Source of the DNA: Sclerotinia nivalis
Lineage: Eukaryota; Ascomycota; Leotiomycetes; Helotiales; Sclerotiniaceae
Direction: 5' to 3'
Length of the DNA stretch: 64,000 nt
Assembly: GCA_029531795.1 (NCBI GenBank)
Contig: JAPEIS010000004.1
Span: 1,860,001 to 1,924,000, forward strand
Positions 1-11,604 of the stretch are shown here, piece by piece. Below the pieces are notes generated by a model that was not told where the DNA came from, made no database searches, and worked only from the letters and a program-made list of their open reading frames with translations. The translations under genes were made by a program, and so were the position numbers. Numbering within the stretch: position 1 is the first letter of the stretch; each line of letters opens with the position of its first letter.

Positions 1-1
1 C

Positions 2-1490
2 GTACGGCTTTATTGGCCAGATGGATCTCCCGGAATCTGGGGCGCAAATGATTGGCAAGAAAACGTCAACGAGGTACACCTTCTCGTCGCTCGGTGGTAC
101 CCTACGGCAATGATTATGGTTTGTATAACCACCTCAAATTGCAGAACAATATATACTGAAATAGTCCAAGGCAAATGGTTCTATCTTGGTGATAGGTGGA
201 GAAACTAGCAGCAATGCCCCTGCTTCACCCAGCTTAGAGCTACTGCCTCCGACAGGCGCACCAGTCCTCAATTTAGATTTCCTCGCTCGTACAGACCCTA
301 ATAATCTATATCCGTTCCTCGCCGTCATTCCCTCCGGGATCTTCGTCGCGTACTATAATGAAGCACGAATTATAGATGAAGTCACATTCGAGACTATAAA
401 GATATTACCTAATATTCCCGGAGCTGTAAACGATCCGAATGGTGGACGGAACTATCCTCTTGAAGGAGCTATGGTTTTGCTGCCTCAGCTTTATCCTTAT
501 ACGGATCCCCTCGGTGTACTCATCTGTGGTGGTTCCACACCTGGGGGTGGGTTCGCGATAGATAATTGTGTTTCCATGCAACCTGAAGCTGAGAATGCTG
601 CTTGGGTGATTGAGAGAATGGTGAGGATCTTGTTTTTATTTTACCCCAAGATGAGTTGTACTATTTTGTCTGATACATTCATTGGGGTCTTTTTAAAAGA
701 CAGTTGATTTTAACGAGCGCAAAGATGCAAATTAGTGTTTCTAATACTTTGGAATTTTGGAATTTCGGTTGTGTTGATATCGCAACCACTGACTAACATA
801 TCCCAGCCTTCGCGCCGTGTAATGCCATGTTTGACTTCTCTTCCAGATGGCACAACACTTATCCTGAATGGTGCACATCATGGATTCGCAGGATTTGGAC
901 TCGGCTCAGACCCCAATTTCAACGCCGTCCTGTACGATCCCCGCCTGCCTATAAACTCACGCATGAGCATAATGGCCAATACATCGGTAGCGCGCCTCTA
1001 CCACTCCGAAGCAATTCTCCTTCTTGATGGACGAGTAATGGTATCGGGATCTGATCCGCAGGACAATGTCCATCCAGAAGAATACCGCGTCGAAGTCTTC
1101 ACCCCTCCATATCTCCTCTCCGGACTTCCTCGTCCAACTTTCTCTCTCAATAACACAGACTGGTCATATTCGCAAACGGTAACTTTCACCATCACCTCAA
1201 ACTTTACCTCGACTTCCAACCTCAAAGTCTCCATCCTGGGATCGGTCGTAAGCACACATGGTAATTCCATGGGTCAACGAACACTCTTCCCTCAGATGTC
1301 CTGTGGTTTTAATAATACTTGTACAATCACCACACCGCCAAATGCACATATATGTCCGCCGGGCTGGTATATGGTATTTATCCTTGATGGGCCCACTCCA
1401 GCTCTTGGGGTCTGGGTACGTATTGGTGGGGATCCAGCACATTTGGGGAATTGGCCTCAAGCTCCTGGTTTTGATACCCCGGGGCTTTGA
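2..1490 (+). CDS. Glyoxal oxidase / copper radical oxidase, 5' end outside window
   Basis: An extracellular copper-radical oxidase that would oxidise small aldehydes to acids and release H2O2. I read three exons, 2-118, 171-620 and 807-1490, with introns of 52 and 186 nt. The second intron has a GACTAAC branch sequence about 10 nt before its acceptor. The first exon gives ARWYPTAMIM, joined to NGSILVIGGE, which is the family's repeat core. The second junction restores ERM-PSRRVMP followed by LPDGTTLILNGAHHG. The last exon has ARLYHSEA, whose adjacent Tyr-His are the expected copper ligands, then a C-terminal DUF1929 domain with STHGNSMGQR (copper His) and PPGWYMVFILDGP. The N-terminus with signal peptide, and the Cys of the Tyr-Cys cofactor, lie upstream of the window. 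A galactose-oxidase-like relative is the alternative; the conserved blocks favour glyoxal oxidase. Confidence 0.93.
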
Positions 1491-1825
1491 TGATTTGATC
1501 TCTCTGAGTTAAATGTAGGGCTCTGAGATTTGGTGGAAGATTTTGTTGCAAGGTCTGTTTATTTGCATGTTGATGTGGTTGTATGTATTTTCTTTTTCTG
1601 CTGCATTTTCTTGCATTGGCTTTAGCTCTTTGTTGATAGTTCTCATGTTGCTCCTTATTAGTTTCTTGAAGATGGGTTGATGGTAATATATACTTGTACA
1701 AAACATATCACATCCCAAGCCTTGAATTTGATTGAAATATACTTTATGCTATTGTCTAATATATAAACTCATATTAAACGTCACATCATTCTCCAAGGCG
1801 AGACTGCTTGACACTTTTCCGTGTT
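1491..1825. other. Intergenic 3' flank of glyoxal oxidase
   Basis: T-rich and AT-rich DNA after the oxidase stop codon, leading into the carboxylesterase relic. No gene, tRNA or clear element is seen. Confidence 0.5.
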
Positions 1826-1830
1826 TGAAT

Positions 1831-1882
1831 TCGGATTCGGATTCGGACTCGGACTCGGACTCGGACTCGGACTCGGACTCGG
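1831..1882 (+). repeat. TCGGAY hexanucleotide microsatellite
   Basis: About 8.7 copies of TCGGAT/TCGGAC encode alternating Ser-Asp inside the carboxylesterase relic. The tract lies just before the nucleophile elbow, where the family often has a GGDPDSV-like sequence, so it probably grew by slippage from that motif. Confidence 0.9.
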
Positions 1883-1899
1883 TTGGGGAGAAGAGTGCT

Positions 1900-1944
1900 G
1901 GTGCAGCGAGTGTAGGTGCAGCGAGTGTAGGTGCAGCGAGTGTA
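1900..1944 (+). repeat. 15-bp tandem repeat x3 duplicating GAASV
   Basis: Three exact copies of GGTGCAGCGAGTGTA, each encoding GAASV, duplicate the end of the esterase nucleophile-elbow motif. The reading frame is kept until the TAA at 1951. Confidence 0.92.
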
Positions 1945-4190
1945 GATGTGTAACTTGTGGTCTATGGGGAAAGAGACGATGGATTATTTAGAGCGGCTAT
2001 TATGCAAAGTGGAAACGATCAGTAGCTTATGCGGGTAACTTGCAACAACATGCACCCCGGCGACTTATGTTATTGTCATGGGCGAAATGGAACGTGAGCA
2101 GTTATTCGTATCACTTCAACGTATTGTTGAATGGGATTAGTCCGTCGCTCGGCGCGACCCATTTCCAAGAGGTAGTTTTGTTTTTAACAATACCGGTAGT
2201 CTGGGATACGAGACTGCATTTTCGAAGAATCCGTTCGAAGGGAATCCGGAGACATTTCACGAGCTGGCGGTAATGATGAGTGGGATGTGGATAAGTTTTA
2301 TTGTTAGCGGGGATCCAAATACAGGACAAATGAGCAACGTATCCTGGCCAAAATACAAACTTGACGATCCGAAGAATCTTGTCTTCGATGTCAATGTGAC
2401 GGATTTGGCATATGTGGAGCCGGATTTCATAAAGCGGCTGAGATTCAATATATCTCGGATCGTCTGGTTACAGCCTATGGACGCTAGATCTGGAAGATGA
2501 TAACTTGGATGTGTATATTCGGAGTAGAAGTATTAGCTGGAGCTCGGATATACTGTAGTAATGACGAAATGATGTAAGTCAAAATCAATGATTTTTCAAC
2601 GTTGAACTATATGATGTAGAAGAATTAAACTAACTCTGGCATCTTATATCCAAGGACGTGAATTTAATCATGATACAGGCCAGTGGGTACTACTGCTAGA
2701 AATCCCAATATAGCGAGACAGCACCCGATATCAGAAGGAACAGGAGAACAGTGTCATCGCGATGAACAGATAATGTCTGTTAAAAAATGACTTGCGCTTC
2801 TAGTAAGTGATGCAGGATCGGGAATTAGGCCAACAAGATCGAGTGACCGCTCGGCCACATCAAAATGTTCAAAAGGAGGAGCGTATAAAGCTGTTTCCAC
2901 GATGTGAGAATTGCGCTCCATGCCGATGTTGCAGACTAATATGAAACGGAACGTTGTATAAGCGACCAGTAAGTTGTGGCGTCGCTATTGTCCATGTTTT
3001 CTTGTATTCTCCAGTGTAAATGCCAGGATCTTCGCGTCGTTTGTTGTCGAATTTGCTGAAGAGGAAAACAAAACAATTCGGAGAAAAAAAGTGATGATGG
3101 TCAGTCCAGACACCAGATGGAAGTGGGTTCGGTAAACAGGATGCTTGGGATGCCAGAATAGGCCGCAGGAATTACACTATGAATATCTGTGGATCAAGAG
3201 TCGGAGTTAATGCAACTCCACTTATAATTTCTACGTAGTTGCGGTATATCCAAGATGAGCCTCGAGCCCATCCAATACATCGTTGACATAAGAATATGGA
3301 CCGGAAACAATAGTAGCTAGCTCCAGCCAAGTAGATGCATGAAAATTCCCTGTAAGGATATATGTTCAATGAGGTTTCATTTTTGGCAACCCGGGTATTG
3401 CAAGCATGCATTTTGATTGTGATGGGATAGGGTGATGGGGAGTTGGTATATCCTCACGTCCCCGTTGCAGCCCTCAATGCCATGACTACACGACCAAAAA
3501 TTACATCAACGAGAAGAGAAAATGGCTCCTGGTTTCACAATATATGAGGATTGTTGTGTCCTTGCACATAAATCTCACTTCATACTTCACACATAGATCC
3601 TGTAGTAGTGTGGTTGAACGAACACCGGAACGTTCGGACATGCAACTCCAGTTTATCATGGCTTGCTTGGTTCTTGAGATTTGTTGGGAGCTTGAGACAT
3701 AATTCTTATTATTATTCCATTCCATTCAAGATGGTCATGTCCCGAGTGGAGAGCACGGATGCTCCACATTTCACCTCAACGCTTTTAGGCTAGGCTACAA
3801 TGGACTTAACTTTTGGAACTCATACCGGTGTTGAGCCAGTAAATGCCTTCAATGTGAGGCATATATTTTATATTTAGAGTTATGTCTAACCTCAGATGGA
3901 ATTTGCATTTAGACTTTTTTTCACCGGTGACTCCTAGCAAGCTACCTAGTAGTTGCTCCTTGTTGTCATTGCATAGTTGTAATACTAACTACCTAGTAAT
4001 ACCAAATAGACCAGCCGGCATTGGGTTGAAAGAATGCTATGTTTCTAGGAGCCTCCAATTAGAACCTGTCGATCATACAGAATGTGAACCTCTCACCTAG
4101 AGAAGGTTTGAGGTCAATTCACTGCAGTCTGCTTCATTGGTGAACTTACTCCGTATACATGCATGCTTTACGTACCCGTGGACATACATG

Positions 4191-4255
4191 ATGTGTTTCT
4201 AATCATCGAATGTCTGGATATGCCTGTATCAGGCATTCGATGATTAGGAAATACA
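4191..4255. repeat. Imperfect inverted repeat (long hairpin)
   Basis: Left arm 4191-4212 and right arm 4234-4255 are near-perfect reverse complements; the shared core is TAATCATCGAATG. The inner segment adds a further short complementary pair (GCCTG/CAGGC). The structure could fold as one hairpin or be the closely spaced ends of a very small element. It sits about 185 bp upstream of the serine hydrolase ATG. Confidence 0.8.
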
Positions 4256-4329
4256 TCCGGTATGCAAGGCTTGGTGGGCAAGATGGGCTTGAGCAAAAAA
4301 GTTGATTGCTGATCTGCTGATCTGTAGAC

Positions 4330-4335
4330 TATATA
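4330..4335 (+). promoter_or_regulatory. Candidate TATA box
   Basis: TATATA lies about 105 bp upstream of the ATG at 4440, a plausible core-promoter distance for a filamentous fungus. Assigned from position and sequence only. Confidence 0.35.
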
Positions 4336-4439
4336 GTGATGCTATGATTCCGAATCATTACCTCAAATCACACATCACCTTTAGTTTTCTTTTCTCAATC
4401 TCCCAACACATATCACGGATAACGCAAACAGTCCTAAGC

Positions 4440-5818
4440 ATGGCTACTCTTGAACAACAATTCGAAGCTGCAGCATCAGCTCGAGAAATCCCTGGTGTTG
4501 TTCTTGTTGCCAGCGATTCCAATGGTAAAAGTTCCTCATCTTCATTTACTTACGGCGTCTGAGATACTCAAATACTAACAAAGAATAGGATCATTCAAAT
4601 ATGGAAAAGCCTTCGGACCAGCAACACCTGACTCGCAAATCGAGCTTGACTCTACTTTCACTATGGCATCATGCACGAAGCTGATAACTTCTATCGCTGC
4701 TTTGCGCTGCGTAGAGCAGGGACAAATTGGTCTTGACGATGATCTCTCTCCCATTTTAACGGAGTTCAAAGGCATTCAAATTCTTGAAGGCTTTGAAACC
4801 GGGACCGATGGAAAAGAAGTTCCTATTCTCAAGCCAGCTAAGAACAAGATCACCCTGAGGTAAGGTGCCTTGTGCTATTGGAAAGCCGAATATTCGGAAT
4901 CGTTAACGAGAAAACACTAGGCAATTGATCACCCATACTTCCGGAATCGGCTATGACACTTTCACACCAGAACTTATCAAATTCCGCGCCGTTCAAGGTA
5001 TCGACTCCACGAGTACCCGGGTAACCGATATGCTCAAGTCCATTACTGTCCCTCTTTTGTTTGAACCCGGTACATCTTGGGCCTATGGCTACGGTCTTGA
5101 CTGGATATCCGTCCTAATCACCCGTCTCAACAATGGTCAATCACTAGAAGACTACTTCCAAGCCCATATTTTCGGCCCACTACATATCAAAGATATAACA
5201 TTCCATCGCGATCGCAACCCACACGTCCAAGAAAAATTCGTCAAAATGTCCGTGAGAAGCAGCTTGACGATTGCTAATCCCCTCCTTGGACTTTCCGATG
5301 ACTGTAAACAGGGTGGGAAAGTAGAATGGACCGACGAGATTCCCTATGACATTGAGCAAAAAGATTGTTTTGGAGGTCACGGGCTTGCCGGTTCGGCAAG
5401 TTCATATCTCAAAATCCTCACTTCGATTCTTCGCGATGATGAAGTGATACTCAAGAAATCTACCACGGCGGAAATGTTCAAGCCACAGCTTTCCGCCAAA
5501 GCCGTACATGTTATGTGTACCAGCCTCGTGTGCGCGTTTCACTCCCAGGGATTCTTTTCGGGTCATCCTCCGGGGAGAAAGTTGAATTGGGGATTGGGGG
5601 GGTTACTAATTGAAGAGGATATCGAGGGGAGTAAGAGGAAGGGTACTTTAACTTGGAGCGGATTACCGAATTTGTTGTGGAGTATTGATAGGGAAGAAGG
5701 ATTGGCTTGCTTTTATGCGGGTAATATCTTGCCGTTTGGCGATCCGAAGAGTTATAAGATGCAGCAGATATTCGAGACGGAGATGTATAAGAGGTTTGGA
5801 GAGTTCAAGAGATCGTGA
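4440..5818 (+). CDS. Beta-lactamase-family serine hydrolase/transesterase (PF00144)
   Basis: A 417-residue class C beta-lactamase-like protein of the group that includes fungal esterases and LovD-type acyltransferases. Exons are 4440-4524, 4589-4859 and 4921-5818. Intron 1 carries a perfect TACTAAC branch site. The nucleophile motif SxxK is SCTK at Ser56-Lys59 within MASCTKLITSIAALR. QLITHTSGIGYDTF is the usual LLTHTSG block, and WAYGYGLDW supplies the second-motif tyrosine. There is no signal peptide, so it is probably cytosolic. The C-terminal GGLLIEEDIEGSKRKGTLTWSG fits the third-motif region of fungal members. The substrate cannot be told from sequence: ester hydrolysis or acyl transfer in secondary metabolism are both possible. 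The start was chosen because MATLEQQFEAA is the usual N-terminal helix. Confidence 0.9.
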
Positions 5819-6694
5819 ATTGTGTTGGTGAGAGATGGTGTGGATATTGCCAGTGTTGGTTTTTTATATATATAAAAGAATGGGAACATTGAGTTATCGT
5901 TTTCCAAGCTAATCCTGAATATCTCTGCATCTTATTATCCCAACATCTCGTATCTGAAAGCATGCACCTGAACTCATCTAATGTCCAAAATCATCCTCGG
6001 TAATGAAACGCCGCTTTAAAACTACTCTCAGGCGAAGCTTCTCTGCTACATCTAGGCTTTTCTTTTCGACGCTTCATTCTAGTGATAGAAATGGACACCG
6101 CACCTTATATCAAACTTATCCAACCAAATGCCGCAATACAGATCCCGTGCATGACGCATCTTAACCAAATTATCTTATCATTTCATGCATGAGAGATTCA
6201 TGAGAGATTAGTTTAAAGTTTTGAAAGAGTAAGCTAAAAATACATATGCAACTCGGATTCGCATTCAGCTCCAGGTTTTCTCGCTTCCATTCCAATTTCG
6301 GGAATGTCTATAAATAATACAAGCCAAAAGTAAATAATTAAATTCTGCAAATTTATCCATTTTATTGATTTTTCAATCATATATACTGCTGGGCTTCCCT
6401 GACCTTAGCTGGATGCGGGTAATTGGAATTTGAGTTATGTGATAAGATAATAGATAGTTTGAGACAATTACCTGCCTTTGAAATGGGTAGCTCTCACAAT
6501 TTGAGTGAAGATTAGCACGAATGATCTCAACTAACGAAGATAAATGAACCCTATCTTTGAATAGGTGAATAATCACTAGATCAGTCCCTTTAAGAGATAA
6601 AACTAAAGTCACGAACTTCGATTATCACTTTATTACAACTCATAATCTAACCATCGAACTATTCAACATATCGTAAAATTAGCCCAACTTCACC
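5819..6694. other. Intergenic region
   Basis: AT-rich DNA between the serine hydrolase and the 5S rRNA gene. No coding frame, tRNA or repeat was recognised. Confidence 0.5.
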
Positions 6695-6813
6695 ACATAC
6701 GACCATAGACTGAAGAGAATTGGGCATCCCGTCCGCTCTGCCATACACAAGCTTCAGATCGGTGGATTAGTAGTTGGGTGGGTGACCACCAGCGAATCCC
6801 CACTGTTGTATGT
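6695..6813 (+). rRNA. 5S ribosomal RNA gene
   Basis: A 119-nt 5S rRNA gene with the conserved fungal 5' end ACATACGACCATAG, the CCCGTCCGCTCTGCC block, TTAGTAGTTGGGTGGGTGAC and CAGCGAATCCC. The 3' end GTTGTATGT pairs with the 5' ACATACGAC to close helix I, and CTGAAG pairs with CTTCAG in helix II. A run of four T at the 3' border fits RNA polymerase III termination. The gene stands alone, as is normal for filamentous ascomycetes, where 5S genes are dispersed and transcribed from internal control regions. All helices looked intact by eye, so it may be functional. Confidence 0.95.
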
Positions 6814-7906
6814 TTTCATCTTTTTGCCCTTTTTGAACTCTCCTTCGCAACATCTATTCATCTTTTGCCCATCTTTTCTTATATATACTCCTCAGTTCTC
6901 CCTTATTTCCATCTACTTGTGAAATGTTAATGTCTAGATTCATTTGCAGCGACGGAGTGTGAATACAGTAATCTACTTTGAACGATAAATCACCAATGGC
7001 CGAATCCATCCTGCCAATCGGACTCCTAATATCTATTTATTTTGAGCATTAGAAGCAGCCGGGGCTATGTGCAATATCTGTATTCATCTCGAGGACTAAA
7101 CTCCCAAGATTCCACAACACATCAAATCAACATTTCAATCCCATCTACAGTGATCCATTTTCAAAATGTACATTTGATTCAACGGTATGGTATGTAACAA
7201 AGTAACTGGGAGAGGCGAGGCATACACCGTAGAGAATGGTTGTGTGATAACTCCCATGAAGAAATGTAGATGATACAGCAGTCAGCCTTCAGATCATCCC
7301 GAAATCTCAAGCCAGCATCTATGTCTTGGTTCAAGAAGCTCACACTGGACTGAGCTGGGTTGTGCGAGCAATCCAGCATGCTTTGTATCATCGCAGCCAT
7401 TGTGATTTTTGGGTAAAATACTTTCGGTTGTGAGATGGGACAACGATATTGATGTTAAATCGGTGTTGAGATGAGTGTTGGAATTGGCACTGCATTTACA
7501 TGGTATGACAATATAGCATAGGATGATTGTCTCTTACAAATTGCAAATACACATTGAGGTAATGTAAGTCTTATAAATCTTATTAACAAAAAAGTGAACT
7601 TGAGACTGGGCGAGGTATATACGGCGGAGAAGAGTTGGAAAAAGAAAGTAAGGGATCAATGGATTGTGAATGATGACTATGCTCAGGTGTGCTAGAGAAA
7701 TAGCTAAACGCATTGGCTAATCCAAGAATATATTCGACTAACTCATTCATCCTCCGTTGCACAAAATGTATTGAAGATTTAAGACCTGCGTGGCATGAAG
7801 AAAGGGTCAGAATTGGTATCAGCAGAGCTTAAACTCAAAATTCAAAAGTAATCTCTTTTCCACGAACCATATCTATTCCATGTTATATGAGAACGGAAAC
7901 TATCCG
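6814..7906. other. Intergenic region
   Basis: About 1.1 kb between the 5S gene and the 3' end of the cupin gene. No gene or repeat family is seen. Confidence 0.5.
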
Positions 7907-8560
7907 TTACTCCCCTTTTCCCAAAGGACTGAGTAGCCAGCTCAATTCCTCCGCTTTCTCGGCGCCCACAAGCTGTTTTAACCCTCCGGGAGACAAAAAA
8001 TCATGATCACAATACTCAAAACCAGGTACTACCGTCTCACTGATCAAAAGCCCTTGGCTATCCTTTCCACCTTCTTCATCCGGCAACAAATAGGATGCCT
8101 TATATTTCCCTCCAGCTACAATCCACTGTAACTTTTCGCCAGCAGCAACATTTTGCCCAACAATGAACGATTCAATTCTCTTTTCCGAACCCTCTTCATC
8201 AGCGTGTATCAAAACATATCTTCCTCGCCCTCTGTGTAATGTATGGACCGTTCTTCCCTTATTCCGATGGAATCCGCCTTGTGGGCCATTCGGCGTAAGC
8301 AGATAGAAAATGGTAGTTGAGGAATTTCGGACAGTGGGGTCGAAACCAGGCCTTTGAGGTGCAAGGTCTGAAGTAGAGGATTTGTCGGAGCCAAATGGGG
8401 AGGGGACAACGTCTGGGGCTCGGTCTGTTTCTGCAAAGAAACCTCCCTCAATATGCGGGAGTAGGTTGAGTGCTTTGACGACTTCTTGGATTTGTGGGGA
8501 TGAGTCGGACTCTGTTGAAGGATTAAAGCTAGGCTTTAGAATTTGATAATTCGAGCCCAT
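7907..8560 (-). CDS. DUF985 cupin-fold protein (PF06172)
   Basis: A 217-residue single-exon protein of the DUF985 cupin family. The start at 8560 (MGSNYQILKP) is preferred over an upstream in-frame ATG at 8680, which would add 40 unrelated residues. Family blocks in order: EVVKALNLLPHIEGGFFAET, SSTTIFYLLTPNGPQGGFHR, TVHTLHRGRGRYVLIHADE, and PGFEYCDHDFLSPGGLKQL at the C-terminus. The two halves of a cupin barrel are visible, with His residues in GGFHR and HTLHRG as possible metal ligands. No signal peptide. Members are soluble and biochemically poorly characterised; an enzyme acting on small metabolites is possible but unproven. No neighbour suggests a pathway. Confidence 0.9.
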   Translation of the reverse strand: MGSNYQILKPSFNPSTESDSSPQIQEVVKALNLLPHIEGGFFAETDRAPDVVPSPFGSDKSSTSDLAPQRPGFDPTVRNSSTTIFYLLTPNGPQGGFHRNKGRTVHTLHRGRGRYVLIHADEEGSEKRIESFIVGQNVAAGEKLQWIVAGGKYKASYLLPDEEGGKDSQGLLISETVVPGFEYCDHDFLSPGGLKQLVGAEKAEELSWLLSPLGKGE

Positions 8561-9882
8561 CCTGAAGAGCTTTGGTTGCTCGAAGGAGAGCTGATCTGAT
8601 TTGTTGGATGTTAAGAATTCTCTATGGACGATGAGGGATTGAGGAACTGAGGGGTATCGTTCCCTCCTTCCGCGTAACATCCTCGATTAGCTCCATAACG
8701 AACGGTCACAAGTAAGCAATATGCGGTCAGAGAGTGGCGCACTTGGTGAGCGCATAACTGAAAACCAACAACAATTGTTTCCTGGCACCCAATTCTTGAA
8801 GCGCCAACCAACACTACCTACCTAATGGAAATAAATTTTGAAGGAAAGGAGCATAGATTCTTCACCCATGATGACATGAACGCAGCACGCCGTTAGATAA
8901 TTTTCTCATTCGGTCTTCGGCATGCATGTCTGGAATAAATGACGGATAATTGACGGATGAATCTAACTGAAATTGTATAGACGATCAACAAATAAATTAT
9001 AACGATGCTGGTAACTTTCTCCAGATGGAAATCATAATCTCGGATCTAGAAGTATTGGTTCCTGAAATAAAGAAATAACATTTCGATACAAGTAGAGTAG
9101 GGAAGTTAACCAATATTAAGCTGATGTAAAATTAAACCAAAGAGCTTGAAAGGAAGAAGGATTTATCAGTGAGACATTTGCTAAAATTGATTTGGCAGTA
9201 AATGAATTTGAGGAATAGCTACTTGTACGAAGTAATTTGGGATATTATAAGCTTTTCTATGATATGTCGACTTTATTAATCCATAACTAAAACAAGTAAA
9301 AGGTAGACCGTTTAGGTGATTACATAATTCATGTGCAAGGCAATAAGGTTCTCATATTCATACCGGTACGTACTTCCATGTTCACGCCGACCTCTTGGGG
9401 GATGAACTTCTGACAAATTAGGAACCTCACACGAAGCTCTGACTTTCTTCGTTGGTGTATCTCTTTAATCGGTTTCGTCTCCTTTCTCCAATCTTTCTCT
9501 CTCTTCTGAAACTTTTCATACGTTTTAACTTCTTCATCCTCATCTCATCATCTCTACCCTTATTTCCCAACTCTCCACTTATTGTTCTTTTGTCCACTTT
9601 GGTGACATTACCTTGAAATCTAAATACACGGCCATACCGAACATAACCTGATCCGATCCGCCATTTTTTTTTCTCTTCAACGATTTTACGACTGGAAACG
9701 ATACTTACGAGTTCTTGTACATTCACCTGTATGTCTTTGTATAAAGCTGTAATTATACCGAAATAAATGCACACTCAACTTGTCGAGATAACTTCCTTGA
9801 TCAACCAACTACTTCAATTTGTTTCCTTCACATCTCGAACTTATCCCAATACAACTTTTAATACTTACTTTCATTACCAACC
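8561..9882. other. Divergent intergenic region (cupin / ArfGAP)
   Basis: A 1.3-kb region shared by two divergently transcribed genes. The last 450 bp before 9883 are rich in pyrimidine runs (CTCTTCT-type), typical of strong fungal promoters and 5' leaders. No coding potential was recognised. Confidence 0.5.
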
Positions 9883-11559
9883 ATGTCGGGAATGTTGAGC
9901 AAGCGACAGCTTGCGCGGAATGAGATGGCTCTTCAAGAACTTGTAAAATCCCCAGGAAATAACGTTTGTGCCGACTGCCAGGCAAGGAATCCAGGTAAGA
10001 CTCAAGGCTCCATATTCAACAAACATGAACTAATTCACGGATGTAGGATGGGCAAGTTGGAGTGTAAGTTCATATCGATCGCCGGCGCACCATCCATTGA
10101 GCGAGGAGGACTTGTGTTCTGACACTTACTGACAACGGAATAGTTGGGGATATTCTTGTGTATGCGTTGCGCGGCCCTACACCGAAAGCTGGGAACACAT
10201 ATCACAAAGGTTAAATCGCTGAGTATGGATTCATGGTCGAAGGATCAAGTAGAAGTGGGTTCATAACGAATACATTCCAGTATTGTTTCTAATGGTTTGA
10301 TAGCATATGAAAAAGGTTGGAAATGTTGCGTCGAATCGAATTTACAATCCACAAAATACCCGACCTCCAATCCCTATCGACGCTGATGAGGCTGATTCGG
10401 CCATGGAACGATTTATACGGCAGAAATACAGCAATGGACCTCAAGTCCAAAGGCGGAATCACACAGGTAGTACGAGTTCAGACGATCACCCTCCACCACT
10501 CCCTCCTAAGAATGGGGCGAAGTTTGGCTTCAGATCGGCTTCTTCAATATTCCCACTTTCTTCGAAAGCGAAGAAAGACAATGAAGATGCGCGCGCAGAA
10601 TTTAACGATTATAACCAACCGCCATCACCACCGAGAAAAAATAAACATTCAAGGATATTTGGAACTTCTCTAGACGCAACGGATGATCTAGAGTCGAAGA
10701 TGGCGAAACTACGAGAATTAGGCTTTAGGGACGAGAAGAGAAATACAACAGTGCTCAAGGGCTTGAATGGAAATTTGGAGAAGTCCATTGAAACTCTAGT
10801 CCGGCTGGGCGAAGGGGGATCTAGTGCAAGGACAGCATCCTCCATAAATTCTTCGGGGCCGCGAACACCAGCTAGTCCACCTGGTTTATCATTTGAGCGG
10901 CCTCAAGCAACCAGTCCCACAACGTCATCAGCCTCCAACAACCCATTCGATAGACTTGATAATCCAGTATTTCCCCATGTGCAGTCTACACAGTCTACAG
11001 GTTCAATAGCACAAGCACAGCGTCAGATGATGGGAGGAAATCCATATCAGAACACTACGAGCACAAATCCGTTTGGATTAATGCCATCTCAATCACAACT
11101 CAATTTGAATCAGGCATTCCAAAATATGTCGGTTTCTTCGCCACAGCCCCTTTTCCCTCACCACACAGGTGGAGTCCCTGGTCCTCAACCACCGCCAGTA
11201 CAACAACTATATCAACAATCTATGGCGCCTCCTGTTCCTTCCCTACCACAGCACCACTATCAGCCCGTCATATACGAAAATCCGGGCCAACAACCTCAAT
11301 CACAGCAAATCGATCGAAATAACATGAATACCAATCCATTCATGCAACAAGCACCGCCGCCAGTCGTCAACACTAACCTCCAATTAAATCCTTTTATGCA
11401 ACAATCGGCAACGAATCAAACTTTGTTCGCAAGTCCAGTCGCTCAAACGCCTCAACAGCAATATCCACCTGGGAACTACAATATGGGAGGACAAAATCCT
11501 CCTCCACCACAAATGAATCCATTCCTCAACCAAGCAAATATGCAACAGCAACAGCAACA

Positions 11560-11604
<45 letters not shown>

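Larger units (their letters stand above)
1826..2517 (+). pseudogene. Type B carboxylesterase/lipase pseudogene
   Basis: Only pieces of a secreted alpha/beta-hydrolase remain. The nucleophile-elbow region reads as an altered GESAGAASV (GEKSAGAASV, with GAASV then repeated) and is followed after a stop by YGERDDGLFRAAIMQSGN, the standard block after the catalytic Ser. About 200 residues are then missing. The C-terminal part resumes with SWAKWNVSSYSYHFNV, NGISPSLGATHFQEV, FVFNNTGSLGYETAF and MMSGMWISFIVSGDPN. There is an in-frame TAA at 1951, a TAG at 2023, a frame change near 2172 inside the HFQEV-FVFNN block, and another near 2430, after which the natural end reads AAEIQYISDRLVTAYGR. No complete catalytic triad survives. 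The family call is solid; the gene is dead. Confidence 0.85.
2518..4439. other. Intergenic region, gene-free
   Basis: About 1.9 kb between the esterase relic and the serine hydrolase gene. All frames are broken into short pieces without recognisable domains. The only structure seen is the inverted repeat at 4191-4255. The last 150 bp are presumably the promoter of the downstream gene, with TATATA at 4330-4335. Confidence 0.5.
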
